Shown: positions 1-5,741, counted from the stretch's first letter. The stretch: 8,770 bases of DNA from Betaproteobacteria bacterium (GCA_027317055.1 DAHVFK010000119.1:1-8770), one strand, 5' to 3'. Made by a program: numbers and translations. Notes: generated by a model from the letters alone, not told the origin.

Positions 1-62
1 CCCAGCGGCTCGAGATGCGCGAGCAGCTGGGAACGATCCGCGGTTTCGCCGACACTGGCCAT
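1..62 (-). CDS. 5' end of an unidentified gene, cut by window edge
   Basis: Only about 20 codons are visible, reading MASVGETADRSQLLAHLEPL, and this is too little to identify a family. The ATG lies 21 nt past the stop codon of the UbiA-like gene on the same strand, so it would be the next member of that operon. The frame stays open to the window edge and its third positions are mostly G or C. A competing ATG at position 70 opens a different frame (MGRWPVSAKPRIV), which I prefer less because its composition is basic and less protein-like. Neither start has a strong Shine-Dalgarno sequence. In other genomes, decaprenyl-phosphate phosphoribosyltransferase genes are often followed by DprE1/DprE2-type epimerase genes, but nothing in these residues confirms that. 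Confidence 0.45.
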   Translation of the reverse strand, partial: MASVGETADRSQLLAHLEPL

Positions 63-83
63 CGGCCCATTATGCCGAAAAGC

Positions 84-956
84 TCAGGCAATGAGCCACA
101 ACACCGTGGCGAGCCAGCCCACCACCGCTGCCGTGAGCGCCGGATCGCGCAGCAGCTCGGAGGAGGGATCGCCACCGCCGCCGCGGTAGCGCAGGCGGAA
201 AAGATATCGCAGCGTCCCGAGCAGCACCCAGGGCACGGTCAGTACCAGGCCGCTGGTGCCGTGCAGCTCGGCCGTTTCCGGCGCCAGGGTATAGAAGACG
301 TAGGCGACGATCATCCCGATCGCGCACGCCGTTATCGCGCCGTCCAGGAAGCGGGGGCTGTAGGCGGCCAGCACCGCGCGATGCTGGCCGGCGTCGCCCG
401 CCAGCCGCTCGAGCTCCGCGCGCCGCTTGGCAAAGCCCAGAAACAGGGTCAGCAGCATGCCGCACGCGAGCAGCCAGTTCGACGGCACGATGCCGATGCC
501 TGCCGTTCCGGCGAGCAGCCGCAGCATGAAACCGGAAGCGAGCGCCAGCACGTCGATCACCGGCACGTGCTTCAGGCCCAGCGTGTAGGCGACGTTGAGC
601 GCCAGGTAGCCGGCCACCGTGGCCGCCACGCCCCACGTGGCGAGCGAGGCGAGCGCGAGCCCGACCAGGGCGAGCAGCACCGCCAGCGTCAGGGCCTCGG
701 CGACGCTGATCGCGCCCCTTGCGACCGGGCGCGTGCGCTTGTCCGGGTGGCCGCGGTCCTGCTCGGCGTCGATGCAGTCGTTGAACGCATACACTGCGCT
801 CGAGGCGAAGCAGAAGGCGACGAAGGCCGACAGCGCGAGAACGACTGTGTGCGGGTTGTCCCAGCCATGCCCGAACACGACGCCGGCGAGCACGAATCCG
901 TTCTTGACCCACTGATGAGGCCGCAGCAGGCGCACCAGGTCGCGCGCGCGCAGCAC
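84..956 (-). CDS. UbiA-superfamily prenyltransferase, decaprenyl-phosphate phosphoribosyltransferase-like
   Basis: This 290-residue polytopic inner-membrane protein probably transfers 5-phosphoribose from PRPP to a polyprenyl phosphate, the first step of polyprenyl-phosphate ribose/arabinose synthesis. It begins with a segment typical of the DPPR-synthase branch (RPHQWVKN, residues 12-19). The Asp-rich first motif NDxxDxxxD is at residues 59-67 (NDCIDAEQD), followed by HPDKRTRP. The second motif region is DVLALASGFMLR (residues 135-146), and a basic KRRAE cluster at 177-181 is also family-typical. Its length is close to that of mycobacterial Rv3806c. The start is GTG at 956, chosen because a perfect AGGAGG lies 8 nt upstream. 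The stop of the upstream GT39 gene is only 2 nt away, so the two are translationally linked. UbiA quinone prenyltransferases are the alternative, but the RPHQWVKN and KRRAE motifs favour the phosphoribosyltransferase branch. The exact substrate is inferred. Confidence 0.82.
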   Translation of the reverse strand: MLRARDLVRLLRPHQWVKNGFVLAGVVFGHGWDNPHTVVLALSAFVAFCFASSAVYAFNDCIDAEQDRGHPDKRTRPVARGAISVAEALTLAVLLALVGLALASLATWGVAATVAGYLALNVAYTLGLKHVPVIDVLALASGFMLRLLAGTAGIGIVPSNWLLACGMLLTLFLGFAKRRAELERLAGDAGQHRAVLAAYSPRFLDGAITACAIGMIVAYVFYTLAPETAELHGTSGLVLTVPWVLLGTLRYLFRLRYRGGGGDPSSELLRDPALTAAVVGWLATVLWLIA

Positions 957-958
957 TT

Positions 959-2485
959 TCAGTTCCTCCTGCCGCAGTCGCCGCTGCCGAAGTAGCGCTC
1001 GCAGAAGTAGCAGCGCCCCGGCGGCAGCCAGCCAGGCCGGCGGTAGTAGTGGTCGCGCACGAAGCTCAGCACGCCCGCACGATAGGCGGGATAGTCGAAG
1101 CCCTGGCCGAGCACCGCGTAGAACATGACGCCCCTGACCGGAAACGCGTGCACCTGCACGCCGTGAAAATACGGCCGGTACTCGTTCATCAACGGCGGCG
1201 AGGGCCGCAGAACGAGGATATCGGTGCCGTCGAGTCTGCGGAAGTCGGTCAGGATGTCGTCGTGGCGTGCGTGCGAGGAGCCCGGGCCGAACACGATCAC
1301 CCTGCGGCCCGCGTAGTACTCGTAGCTGGCGGCCGCCGCGTAGCTGCTGGCCGCGAGGCGGTAGTGCCCTTCATACGGCGCGATCTGCTCGAGCACCCCG
1401 CGGGTGTCGGCGAACGCGACGATGCGCGGGTACATGCGCGTCCAGCCTTGCCAGGTCTGCATCGGCAGGCTGGCGATCACCACGATCGCGAGAGCGTGCA
1501 GCGCGGCGAACCAGGCGAAGAAGCGCGCGCTCGAGGCGAGCGCCCGGCGCCCGGGCAGCAGCGCGAGGCTCGCGATCAGCGGCGGCAGGAACGACAGCAG
1601 CCAGTGCAGGCCCACTTCCTTGCGCAGCGACACCAGGACGAACGCCGCCAGGGGCACGGCCCAGGCCAGCAGCAGCGCCCGCGCCTGCGGCAGCGCCGCG
1701 CTCGCACGCAGCGCGGCGCGCTCCTTCCACGCCCAAACCAGCAGCGGCGCGGCCAGATAGGCGAGCGAGAGCGCGTACAGCGCGGGCGTGACCAGCGACC
1801 AGGCCGCGTCGGACTGCCGGTTGACCGCGTTGAACATCAAGTTGCACCAGCAAGCTTCGTAGTTCCAGTACAGGTTCTCGAGCGCGAACGGCAGCGCGCC
1901 GAGAAAGACCAGGAGCGGCCCCGACCAGCGCCGCGCCGCACCCGGCGAGGCGAGCGCCCACGCGAAGTAACCCAGTCCGAGCAGCACCGCGAAGTACTTC
2001 GACAGGAACGCGAGACCGAGGAACACGCCCGAGGCGAGGAAGACCCAGGCTGCGCCGCGCTGCGCCGCGCGCGCGAAAAAAAGCACCGACAGCGTCGAGA
2101 AAAAGATCAGCGGCGTGTCGGTCGTGATCAGGACGTTGACGAAGTTGAGCGGCACCAGCAGCACGCACACCGCGGCGAGATTGGCGCTGTCCTCGTCGCG
2201 GCCGAACCAGGCGCGCAGCGCCGTGCGCAGCATCAGCGCGAGCGCGGGCGGCAGCAGCGTGACCGGCAGGCGCAGCGCCCACTCGGCATCGGACCAGTGC
2301 AGGATCAGCGCAAGCAGCCAGCCGACCATTGGCGGGTGGTCGTAGAAGCCGAGGTCGGGATGGCGCCCCCAGAGCACGAAATAGGCCTCGTCGCCGCTGA
2401 GGGGCAGCACGGCCGAGAGCCAGAAGCGGAACGCAAGCGTGGCGACGAGTGCGATGCCGAGCCAGCGTCGAGTGGTGAGAGGCAT
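959..2485 (-). CDS. GT39/ArnT-like GT-C glycosyltransferase (PMT_2 family)
   Basis: This 508-residue integral membrane protein resembles dolichyl/undecaprenyl-phosphate-sugar glycosyltransferases, which use a lipid-linked sugar to glycosylate lipids or proteins on the periplasmic side. The first periplasmic loop carries the acidic motif GDEAYFVLWG (residues 31-40; Asp32-Glu33 are the expected catalytic acids), followed by FYDHPP (47-52). The TTDTP motif is at 121-125 and FLSKYFAVL at 160-168, both characteristic of this family. Many hydrophobic helices follow, then a hydrophilic C-terminal domain from about residue 370. The protein ends in an odd Cys-rich tail, GRCYFCERYFGSGDCGRRN (C-x2-C-x8-C). 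I chose ATG 2485 because residues before it belong to a longer frame that overlaps the TSUP gene and is not GT39-like; the Shine-Dalgarno sequence is weak. The gene ends 2 nt before the UbiA-like gene, and together they suggest synthesis and transfer of a lipid-linked pentose. Sugar and acceptor are unknown. Confidence 0.85.
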   Translation of the reverse strand: MPLTTRRWLGIALVATLAFRFWLSAVLPLSGDEAYFVLWGRHPDLGFYDHPPMVGWLLALILHWSDAEWALRLPVTLLPPALALMLRTALRAWFGRDEDSANLAAVCVLLVPLNFVNVLITTDTPLIFFSTLSVLFFARAAQRGAAWVFLASGVFLGLAFLSKYFAVLLGLGYFAWALASPGAARRWSGPLLVFLGALPFALENLYWNYEACWCNLMFNAVNRQSDAAWSLVTPALYALSLAYLAAPLLVWAWKERAALRASAALPQARALLLAWAVPLAAFVLVSLRKEVGLHWLLSFLPPLIASLALLPGRRALASSARFFAWFAALHALAIVVIASLPMQTWQGWTRMYPRIVAFADTRGVLEQIAPYEGHYRLAASSYAAAASYEYYAGRRVIVFGPGSSHARHDDILTDFRRLDGTDILVLRPSPPLMNEYRPYFHGVQVHAFPVRGVMFYAVLGQGFDYPAYRAGVLSFVRDHYYRRPGWLPPGRCYFCERYFGSGDCGRRN

Positions 2486-2510
2486 CCGGGAAATCGGGCG
2501 CACGCGGAAA

Positions 2511-2530
2511 GCGGCGATTATAGTCGCCGC
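2511..2530 (-). promoter_or_regulatory. Candidate internal promoter: TATAAT inside an inverted repeat
   Basis: The 55-nt gap between the TSUP stop and the GT39 start holds a perfect -10 hexamer TATAAT on the minus strand (2522 down to 2517). It sits in a 7-bp inverted repeat, GCGGCGA (2511-2517) and TCGCCGC (2524-2530). A TATAAT is rare by chance in DNA this GC-rich. The predicted transcript would begin near 2510, leaving a 5' UTR of about 25 nt before the GT39 ATG. The -35 is poor: CTGAGC at 16-nt spacing matches the consensus at only three positions. The palindrome could be an operator, or an RNA hairpin in a read-through transcript. No long U tract follows, so a terminator is unlikely. Confidence 0.45.
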
Positions 2531-2540
2531 CGCGCACGGC

Positions 2541-3266
2541 TCAGGAGGCCGCCGCGCGCACCAGCAGCGAAACGCCCGCCGCCACCAGCAGCAGGTAGAC
2601 CACGCGCACCACGGCCGCGGCGGGGATCGCAGCATGCAGCCGATTGCCGATCAGCACGCCGGCGATCACGGCGGGCGCGAGCAGCAGCGCGCAGACCGCG
2701 AGCCCGTCTTGCGACAGCAGTCCGGTGGCGCCGAACAGCACCACGCGCACGATCGACGACGCCATGATCATCGCTGCGTTGGTCGCGCGCAGCTCGCTCT
2801 TGTCGCGGATGCGGCCGCTGTTGAAGATCGCGAACAGCACGCCGCCGGTGCCGAACATCGCAGACAGCGCGCCGCCGGCGAGGCCGATCGGGCCGCACCA
2901 GGCGCGCGCGAGCGCCACCGGCACGCCGCGCCGCGTCAGCCCGTAGGCGGCGTACATGAGCACGAACAGGCCCAGGCCGGCGAGCAGACGCTGCTCCGAC
3001 ACGCGGATCAGCAGCGTCAGCCCGAGCGCCATGCCCGCGAGCATGAACACTGCGAGCCAGCGGATCTCGTCGTAGCGGATGCCGCGCCGGAAGCGGGCGC
3101 CGAAGAGCGCGAAGGCGGTGAGATCGAGCAGCAGCATCAGCGGCACCGCGAACTTGAGCGGCAGCATCTGCGCCAGCAGCGGCATCGAGAGCACGGTGGA
3201 ACCGAACCCGGTCATGCCGTACACCACGTAGGCCCCGAGCACGATCAGCGCCGCGGCGCCGATCAC
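2541..3266 (-). CDS. TSUP (TauE/SafE) family membrane permease
   Basis: This inner-membrane protein of about 241 residues has seven to eight hydrophobic segments and belongs to the sulfite exporter TauE/SafE superfamily, which moves small organic or sulfur-containing anions. The family shows an internal two-fold repeat. Here the first half has YGMTGFGSTVLSMPLL near the N terminus, and the second half has the matching GLAGGALSAMFGTGGVLFAIFNSG. The annotated start is GTG 3266, which has no clear Shine-Dalgarno sequence. The same frame is open back to the aroG stop codon, and a CTG at 3287 has GAGGA 7 nt upstream; that start would add LPALSPE and may be the true one. The gene lies right behind aroG with a gap of 24 nt or less, so it is probably co-transcribed with it. 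The substrate cannot be told from the sequence. Confidence 0.85.
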   Translation of the reverse strand: MIGAAALIVLGAYVVYGMTGFGSTVLSMPLLAQMLPLKFAVPLMLLLDLTAFALFGARFRRGIRYDEIRWLAVFMLAGMALGLTLLIRVSEQRLLAGLGLFVLMYAAYGLTRRGVPVALARAWCGPIGLAGGALSAMFGTGGVLFAIFNSGRIRDKSELRATNAAMIMASSIVRVVLFGATGLLSQDGLAVCALLLAPAVIAGVLIGNRLHAAIPAAAVVRVVYLLLVAAGVSLLVRAAAS

Positions 3267-3290
3267 CTCGGGCGAGAGCGCCGGCAGGGC

Positions 3291-4427
3291 TCAGTCCTCG
3301 GCTGCGGCGGCGTCGCGTACCGCGCCCGTCTCGCGCCGCTTCGCGACCGCCTGCGCCAGGTCCGCGAGCAGCGCCACCGACGCTTCCCATCCGAGGCAGG
3401 CGTCGGTGATGCTCTGGCCGAAGGTCAGCTCCCGGCCCGGCTTGAGATCCTGCCGCCCTTCGACCAGGTTCGATTCGACCATCACGCCGATGATGCGCCC
3501 GTCGCCCGAGGCGACCTGCGCCCCGGCTTCGGCGCAGACTTCGCGCTGACGCCGGTAGTCCTTGCGGCTGTTGGCATGCGAGCAATCGATCATCAGTCGC
3601 TCGGGAAGGCCTGCGTTGCGCAGCTCGTCGCAGGCGCCCTTGAGGCTTTGCGCGTCGTAGTTGGGCTGCCGCCCGCCGCGCAGGATGATGTGGCAATCGT
3701 CGTTGCCGCGCGTCTCGACGATCGACACCTGCCCGCTCTTGTGCACCGACAGGAAATGGTGCTTCTGCCGCGCGGCGAGGATGGCGTCGACCGCGATGCG
3801 AACGTTGCCGTCGGTTCCGTTCTTGAATCCGACCGCGGCCGAAAGGCCCGAGGCGAGCTCGCGGTGCACCTGCGATTCGGTGGTGCGCGCGCCGATCGCG
3901 CCCCACGACACCAGGTCGCCGATGTACTGGGGCGAGATCACGTCGAGGAACTCGCAGCCCGCCGGAACGCCGGCCTGGTTGATGCGCACCAGCAGGTCGC
4001 GCGCGATGCGCAGGCCCTCGTTGATGCGAAAGCTCCCGTTCAGGTAGGGGTCGTTGATCAGGCCTTTCCAGCCCACCGTGGTGCGCGGCTTCTCGAAATA
4101 GACCCGCATCAGCACTTCGAGCTCGCCGGCGAAGCGGGTACGCTCGACCGCGAGGCGTTCGGCGTAGGCAATCGCGGCGGCCGGGTCATGGATCGAGCAC
4201 GGCCCGATCACCACCAGCAGGCGGTCCGAGCGCCCGTGCAGGATGTCGCCCACTCGGCGCCGCGTGTCCGCGATCAGCGTCTCGACCGGGGTGCCCTGGA
4301 TCGGGAAGAAGCGGATCAGGTGCTCCGGCGGCGGCAGGGGAACGATGTTCTCGATCCGCTCGTCGTCGGTGAGCGAAGTCCTGTCTAGCGGCGAAGCGGC
4401 CGGGTAGGCGTCGGTGGGCGTGGTCAT
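3291..4427 (-). CDS. aroG: 3-deoxy-7-phosphoheptulonate (DAHP) synthase, class I
   Basis: This cytoplasmic enzyme of 378 residues condenses phosphoenolpyruvate and erythrose-4-phosphate into DAHP, the entry step of the shikimate pathway to Phe, Tyr and Trp. Class I (AroG/F/H-type) signatures are clear: GPCSIHD (75-81), RVYFEKPRTTVGWKG (108-122), GCEFLDVISPQYIGDL (157-172), GARTTESQ (179-186), GFKNGTDG (200-207) and DCSHANS (281-287). The four metal ligands known from E. coli AroG align with Cys77, His284, Glu318 and Asp342, so the enzyme should be active. The N-terminal TDDERI segment (20-25) resembles the NDDLRI region of AroG that takes part in feedback inhibition. I chose ATG 4427; a longer frame starting with TTG at 4448 falls in the attenuator U tract and is rejected. 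The Shine-Dalgarno sequence is weak. Expression appears to be controlled by the upstream attenuator. Confidence 0.96.
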   Translation of the reverse strand: MTTPTDAYPAASPLDRTSLTDDERIENIVPLPPPEHLIRFFPIQGTPVETLIADTRRRVGDILHGRSDRLLVVIGPCSIHDPAAAIAYAERLAVERTRFAGELEVLMRVYFEKPRTTVGWKGLINDPYLNGSFRINEGLRIARDLLVRINQAGVPAGCEFLDVISPQYIGDLVSWGAIGARTTESQVHRELASGLSAAVGFKNGTDGNVRIAVDAILAARQKHHFLSVHKSGQVSIVETRGNDDCHIILRGGRQPNYDAQSLKGACDELRNAGLPERLMIDCSHANSRKDYRRQREVCAEAGAQVASGDGRIIGVMVESNLVEGRQDLKPGRELTFGQSITDACLGWEASVALLADLAQAVAKRRETGAVRDAAAAED

Positions 4428-4446
4428 GGGTGGTTTCCGTGGGGGC

Positions 4447-4485
4447 AAAAAAAAACCGCCAGGCTTTCGGGCACTGGCGGTTTTT
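4447..4485 (-). terminator. Attenuator: intrinsic terminator in the aroG leader
   Basis: On the minus strand, AAAAACCGCCAG (4485-4474) pairs perfectly with CTGGCGGTTTTT (4462-4451) across an 11-nt loop. The 3' side runs on as nine consecutive T residues (4455-4447). This is a textbook rho-independent terminator. It lies after the leader peptide and ends about 20 nt before the aroG ATG, so it interrupts the gene's own leader rather than ending an upstream gene. No plus-strand gene ends here either. Its 5' arm (region 3, 4480-4472) can instead pair with part of the leader ORF. Confidence 0.93.
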
Positions 4486-4528
4486 CGGGATTCGTCGGGA
4501 TGCAGCTAGCCGTTCCCTTCCGCCAGTG
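4472..4528 (-). promoter_or_regulatory. Antiterminator pairing (2:3) of the aroG attenuator
   Basis: CACTGGCGG in the leader ORF (4528-4520, codons 15-18) is a perfect 9-nt complement of CCGCCAGTG (4480-4472). The latter includes the GC part of the terminator's 5' arm. The leader segment repeats the terminator's 3' arm sequence CTGGCGG, so the two compete for the same partner and cannot pair with it together. By analogy with trp and phe attenuators, this pairing would form when a ribosome stalls on the Phe codons, allowing transcription into aroG. The pairing is seen in the sequence; the mechanism is inferred. Confidence 0.82.
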
Positions 4529-4571
4529 GGCGCGGGAAGAAGAAGAAAAAGCCGTAGAACCAGCGCGTCAT
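4506..4571 (-). CDS. Aromatic-rich leader peptide of aroG (pheL-like), 21 residues
   Basis: This short ORF begins MTRWFYGFFFFFP and ends with TAG at 4508-4506. It has six Phe codons, one Trp and one Tyr among residues 4-12; five of the six Phe codons are UUC. GAGG lies 8 nt before the ATG, a good spacing. An in-frame GTG directly upstream (4574) is a possible alternative start, and an ATG at 4576 is followed at once by TGA. The peptide resembles E. coli PheL in its run of Phe codons, and it lies directly before an intrinsic terminator and a DAHP synthase gene. Its likely role is not the peptide itself: ribosome stalling at Phe (perhaps also Trp or Tyr) codons would report low charged tRNA and permit aroG transcription. 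If the ribosome reaches the stop codon, 10 nt past region 2, it would cover that region and allow termination. Confidence 0.88.
   Translation of the reverse strand: MTRWFYGFFFFFPRPLAEGNG
4513..4538 (-). promoter_or_regulatory. Leader hairpin (1:2) overlapping the last Phe codon
   Basis: In the leader RNA, UUCCC (4538-4534) pairs with GGGAA (4517-4513), and CGCC (4532-4529) pairs with GGCG (4524-4521), with a CACU loop and a small internal loop. The hairpin hides most of the antiterminator segment. Its 5' arm starts at Phe codon 12, so a ribosome paused on the Phe run would melt or block it and free region 2. This is the role of the 1:2 protector/pause hairpin in classical attenuators. The stems are short, so thermodynamic folding should be tested. 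Confidence 0.6.
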
Positions 4572-4590
4572 CACATTGACCTCAACGAGG

Positions 4591-4619
4591 ATTGAAGCAC
4601 GCGGGGGCGCCTTTGGCAA
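4591..4619 (-). promoter_or_regulatory. Candidate sigma-70 promoter of the aroG leader
   Basis: On the minus strand, TTGCCA (4619-4614, 5 of 6 matches to the -35 consensus) is followed after exactly 17 nt by TTCAAT (4596-4591, 4 of 6 matches to the -10). Transcription would start around 4584, just before the GAGG ribosome-binding site of the leader peptide. That leaves a very short 5' UTR, as expected when the leader peptide must be translated promptly. No TyrR- or TrpR-like operator was recognised. Confidence 0.5.
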
Positions 4620-4744
4620 CTTTTCTGCATTGGGACGCGCGCGCAGTCAGCACTCGGGTCCGACGGCTGCTATCGGCTGGCCCGACTATTGCTTATCTAT
4701 CAAGCGTCGTGTTACGGTTTTCGTGCGGTCATGCCGCCGAAAAC

Positions 4745-4751
4745 AAGGAGG
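4745..4751 (+). promoter_or_regulatory. Strong ribosome-binding site that sets the AAA+ ATPase start
   Basis: AAGGAGG lies 7 nt before ATG 4759, an optimal Shine-Dalgarno arrangement. It rules out the longer frame that opens at 4576 and crosses the aroG leader promoter region. The stretch before it (about 4680-4745) is noticeably richer in A and T than its surroundings and probably holds the promoter, but I could not pick a convincing -35/-10 pair. Confidence 0.85.
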
Positions 4752-4758
4752 CAGAAGA

Positions 4759-5727
4759 ATGTCGGCAAACGTCGCAATTCCGGTCGCGGGCTTCAAGGAC
4801 GTCTACAGCGTCGCAGACGTCGACAAGGCCCTGCAGGAGCTCACCCCTTCGGCGAGCGAGGCGCTGCGCGCACTGTACGAGAAGATGCTGCGCGTAGGCG
4901 GCCAGCGCTTCACCGTCAAGCCCTCGTCGATGCCGCAGATGGACGAGCTGTTCGACGAGCTGCCCAACTTCGGCGAGGTGCTGGAGGACATCCGCAAGCA
5001 CCTCGCACTTTGCATCGACTCCGAAGATTCGGTCGAGCTGCCGCCCACCCTGCTGCTGGGCGAGCCGGGAATCGGCAAGACGCATTTCGCCCGGCGCATC
5101 GCGACCCTGCTCGGGACCGGCTTCGGCTTCGTGCCGATGAGCTCTCTCACCGCGGGCTGGATCCTGTCGGGCGCGTCGTCGCAGTGGAAGAACGCCAAGC
5201 CCGGCAAGGTGTTCGACACCTTCCTGCACGGCGAGTACGCCAATCCGGTGATGGTGGTCGACGAGCTCGACAAGGCGGCCGACGGCGGCCAGTACGATCC
5301 GCTGGGCGCGCTCTACGCGCTGCTCGAGTCCCGTACGGCGATGCAGTTCGTGGACGAATTCGTCGAAGTGCCGATCGACGCTTCGGGTGCGGTGTGGTTC
5401 GCCACCGCGAACGATGCGGCGCGCATCCCGGAGCCGATCCTCAACCGCATGAACGTGTACCAGATCGACCCGCCGGACGCCGACGCGGCGGCGCGCATCG
5501 CCCTGGCGATCTACCGCGAGATCCGCGCGGCGCACGACTGGGGGCGCCAGTTCCCCGAGTCGCCGTCGCAGCCGGTGCTCGAGCGGCTGGCTGAGCTCAC
5601 CCCGCGCGAGATGCGGCGCGCGGTGCAGCTCGGCTTCGGCAACGCCAAGCTCGCGGGTCGCGGCGAGGTGAGTCCGGACGACATTCAGGACGGGCGCGGC
5701 GCGAAGAAATCGCGCATCGGCTTCTAG
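4759..5727 (+). CDS. Stand-alone Lon-like AAA+ ATPase
   Basis: This soluble protein of 322 residues consists of an N-terminal helical segment of about 95 residues and one AAA+ module. Walker A is GEPGIGKT (101-108), Walker B is VMVVDELDK (164-172), sensor 1 is the Asn in FATAND (214-219), the candidate arginine finger is Arg230 in EPILNRMNV, and sensor 2 is TPREMRR (281-287). The arrangement resembles the ATPase core of Lon protease, but there is no Lon N-domain and no Ser-Lys protease domain. The short C-terminal tail is basic (GRGAKKSRIGF). All ATPase residues are present, so it should hydrolyse ATP and probably remodels a protein partner as an oligomer. No partner is encoded beside it: the gene is flanked by the divergent aroG unit and the convergent membrane-protein gene, 14 nt from that gene's stop. 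The function is unknown. MoxR- or RuvB-type ATPases are less likely from the motif context. Confidence 0.87.
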   Translation: MSANVAIPVAGFKDVYSVADVDKALQELTPSASEALRALYEKMLRVGGQRFTVKPSSMPQMDELFDELPNFGEVLEDIRKHLALCIDSEDSVELPPTLLLGEPGIGKTHFARRIATLLGTGFGFVPMSSLTAGWILSGASSQWKNAKPGKVFDTFLHGEYANPVMVVDELDKAADGGQYDPLGALYALLESRTAMQFVDEFVEVPIDASGAVWFATANDAARIPEPILNRMNVYQIDPPDADAAARIALAIYREIRAAHDWGRQFPESPSQPVLERLAELTPREMRRAVQLGFGNAKLAGRGEVSPDDIQDGRGAKKSRIGF

Positions 5728-5741
5728 TCCGGAGCCGGGCG

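Noticed and set aside
70..75. CATAAT as a -10 element before the partial left-edge gene
   Set aside because: No acceptable -35 was found at 16-18 nt upstream, so co-transcription with the UbiA-like gene is simpler.
2486..2635. Upstream extension of the GT39 gene to a start at 2635
   Set aside because: The extra residues (MLRSPPRPWCAWSTCC...) overlap the TSUP coding region, are not GT39-like, and would begin upstream of the TATAAT element.
15..4388. Long plus-strand open frames (15-995, 1049-2767 and 2439-4388, up to 649 codons)
   Set aside because: Their translations are rich in Arg, Gln, His and Ala with no family motifs. They lie antisense to clear genes, as expected from third-position GC bias.
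4428..4448. TTG start of aroG at 4448
   Set aside because: The TTG lies at the end of the terminator U tract, and ATG 4427 gives a normal class I DAHP synthase N terminus.
4576..4758. Upstream start of the AAA+ ATPase at 4576
   Set aside because: The extension runs antisense through the aroG leader promoter and is basic and low in motif content. AAGGAGG at 4745-4751 clearly sets the start at 4759.
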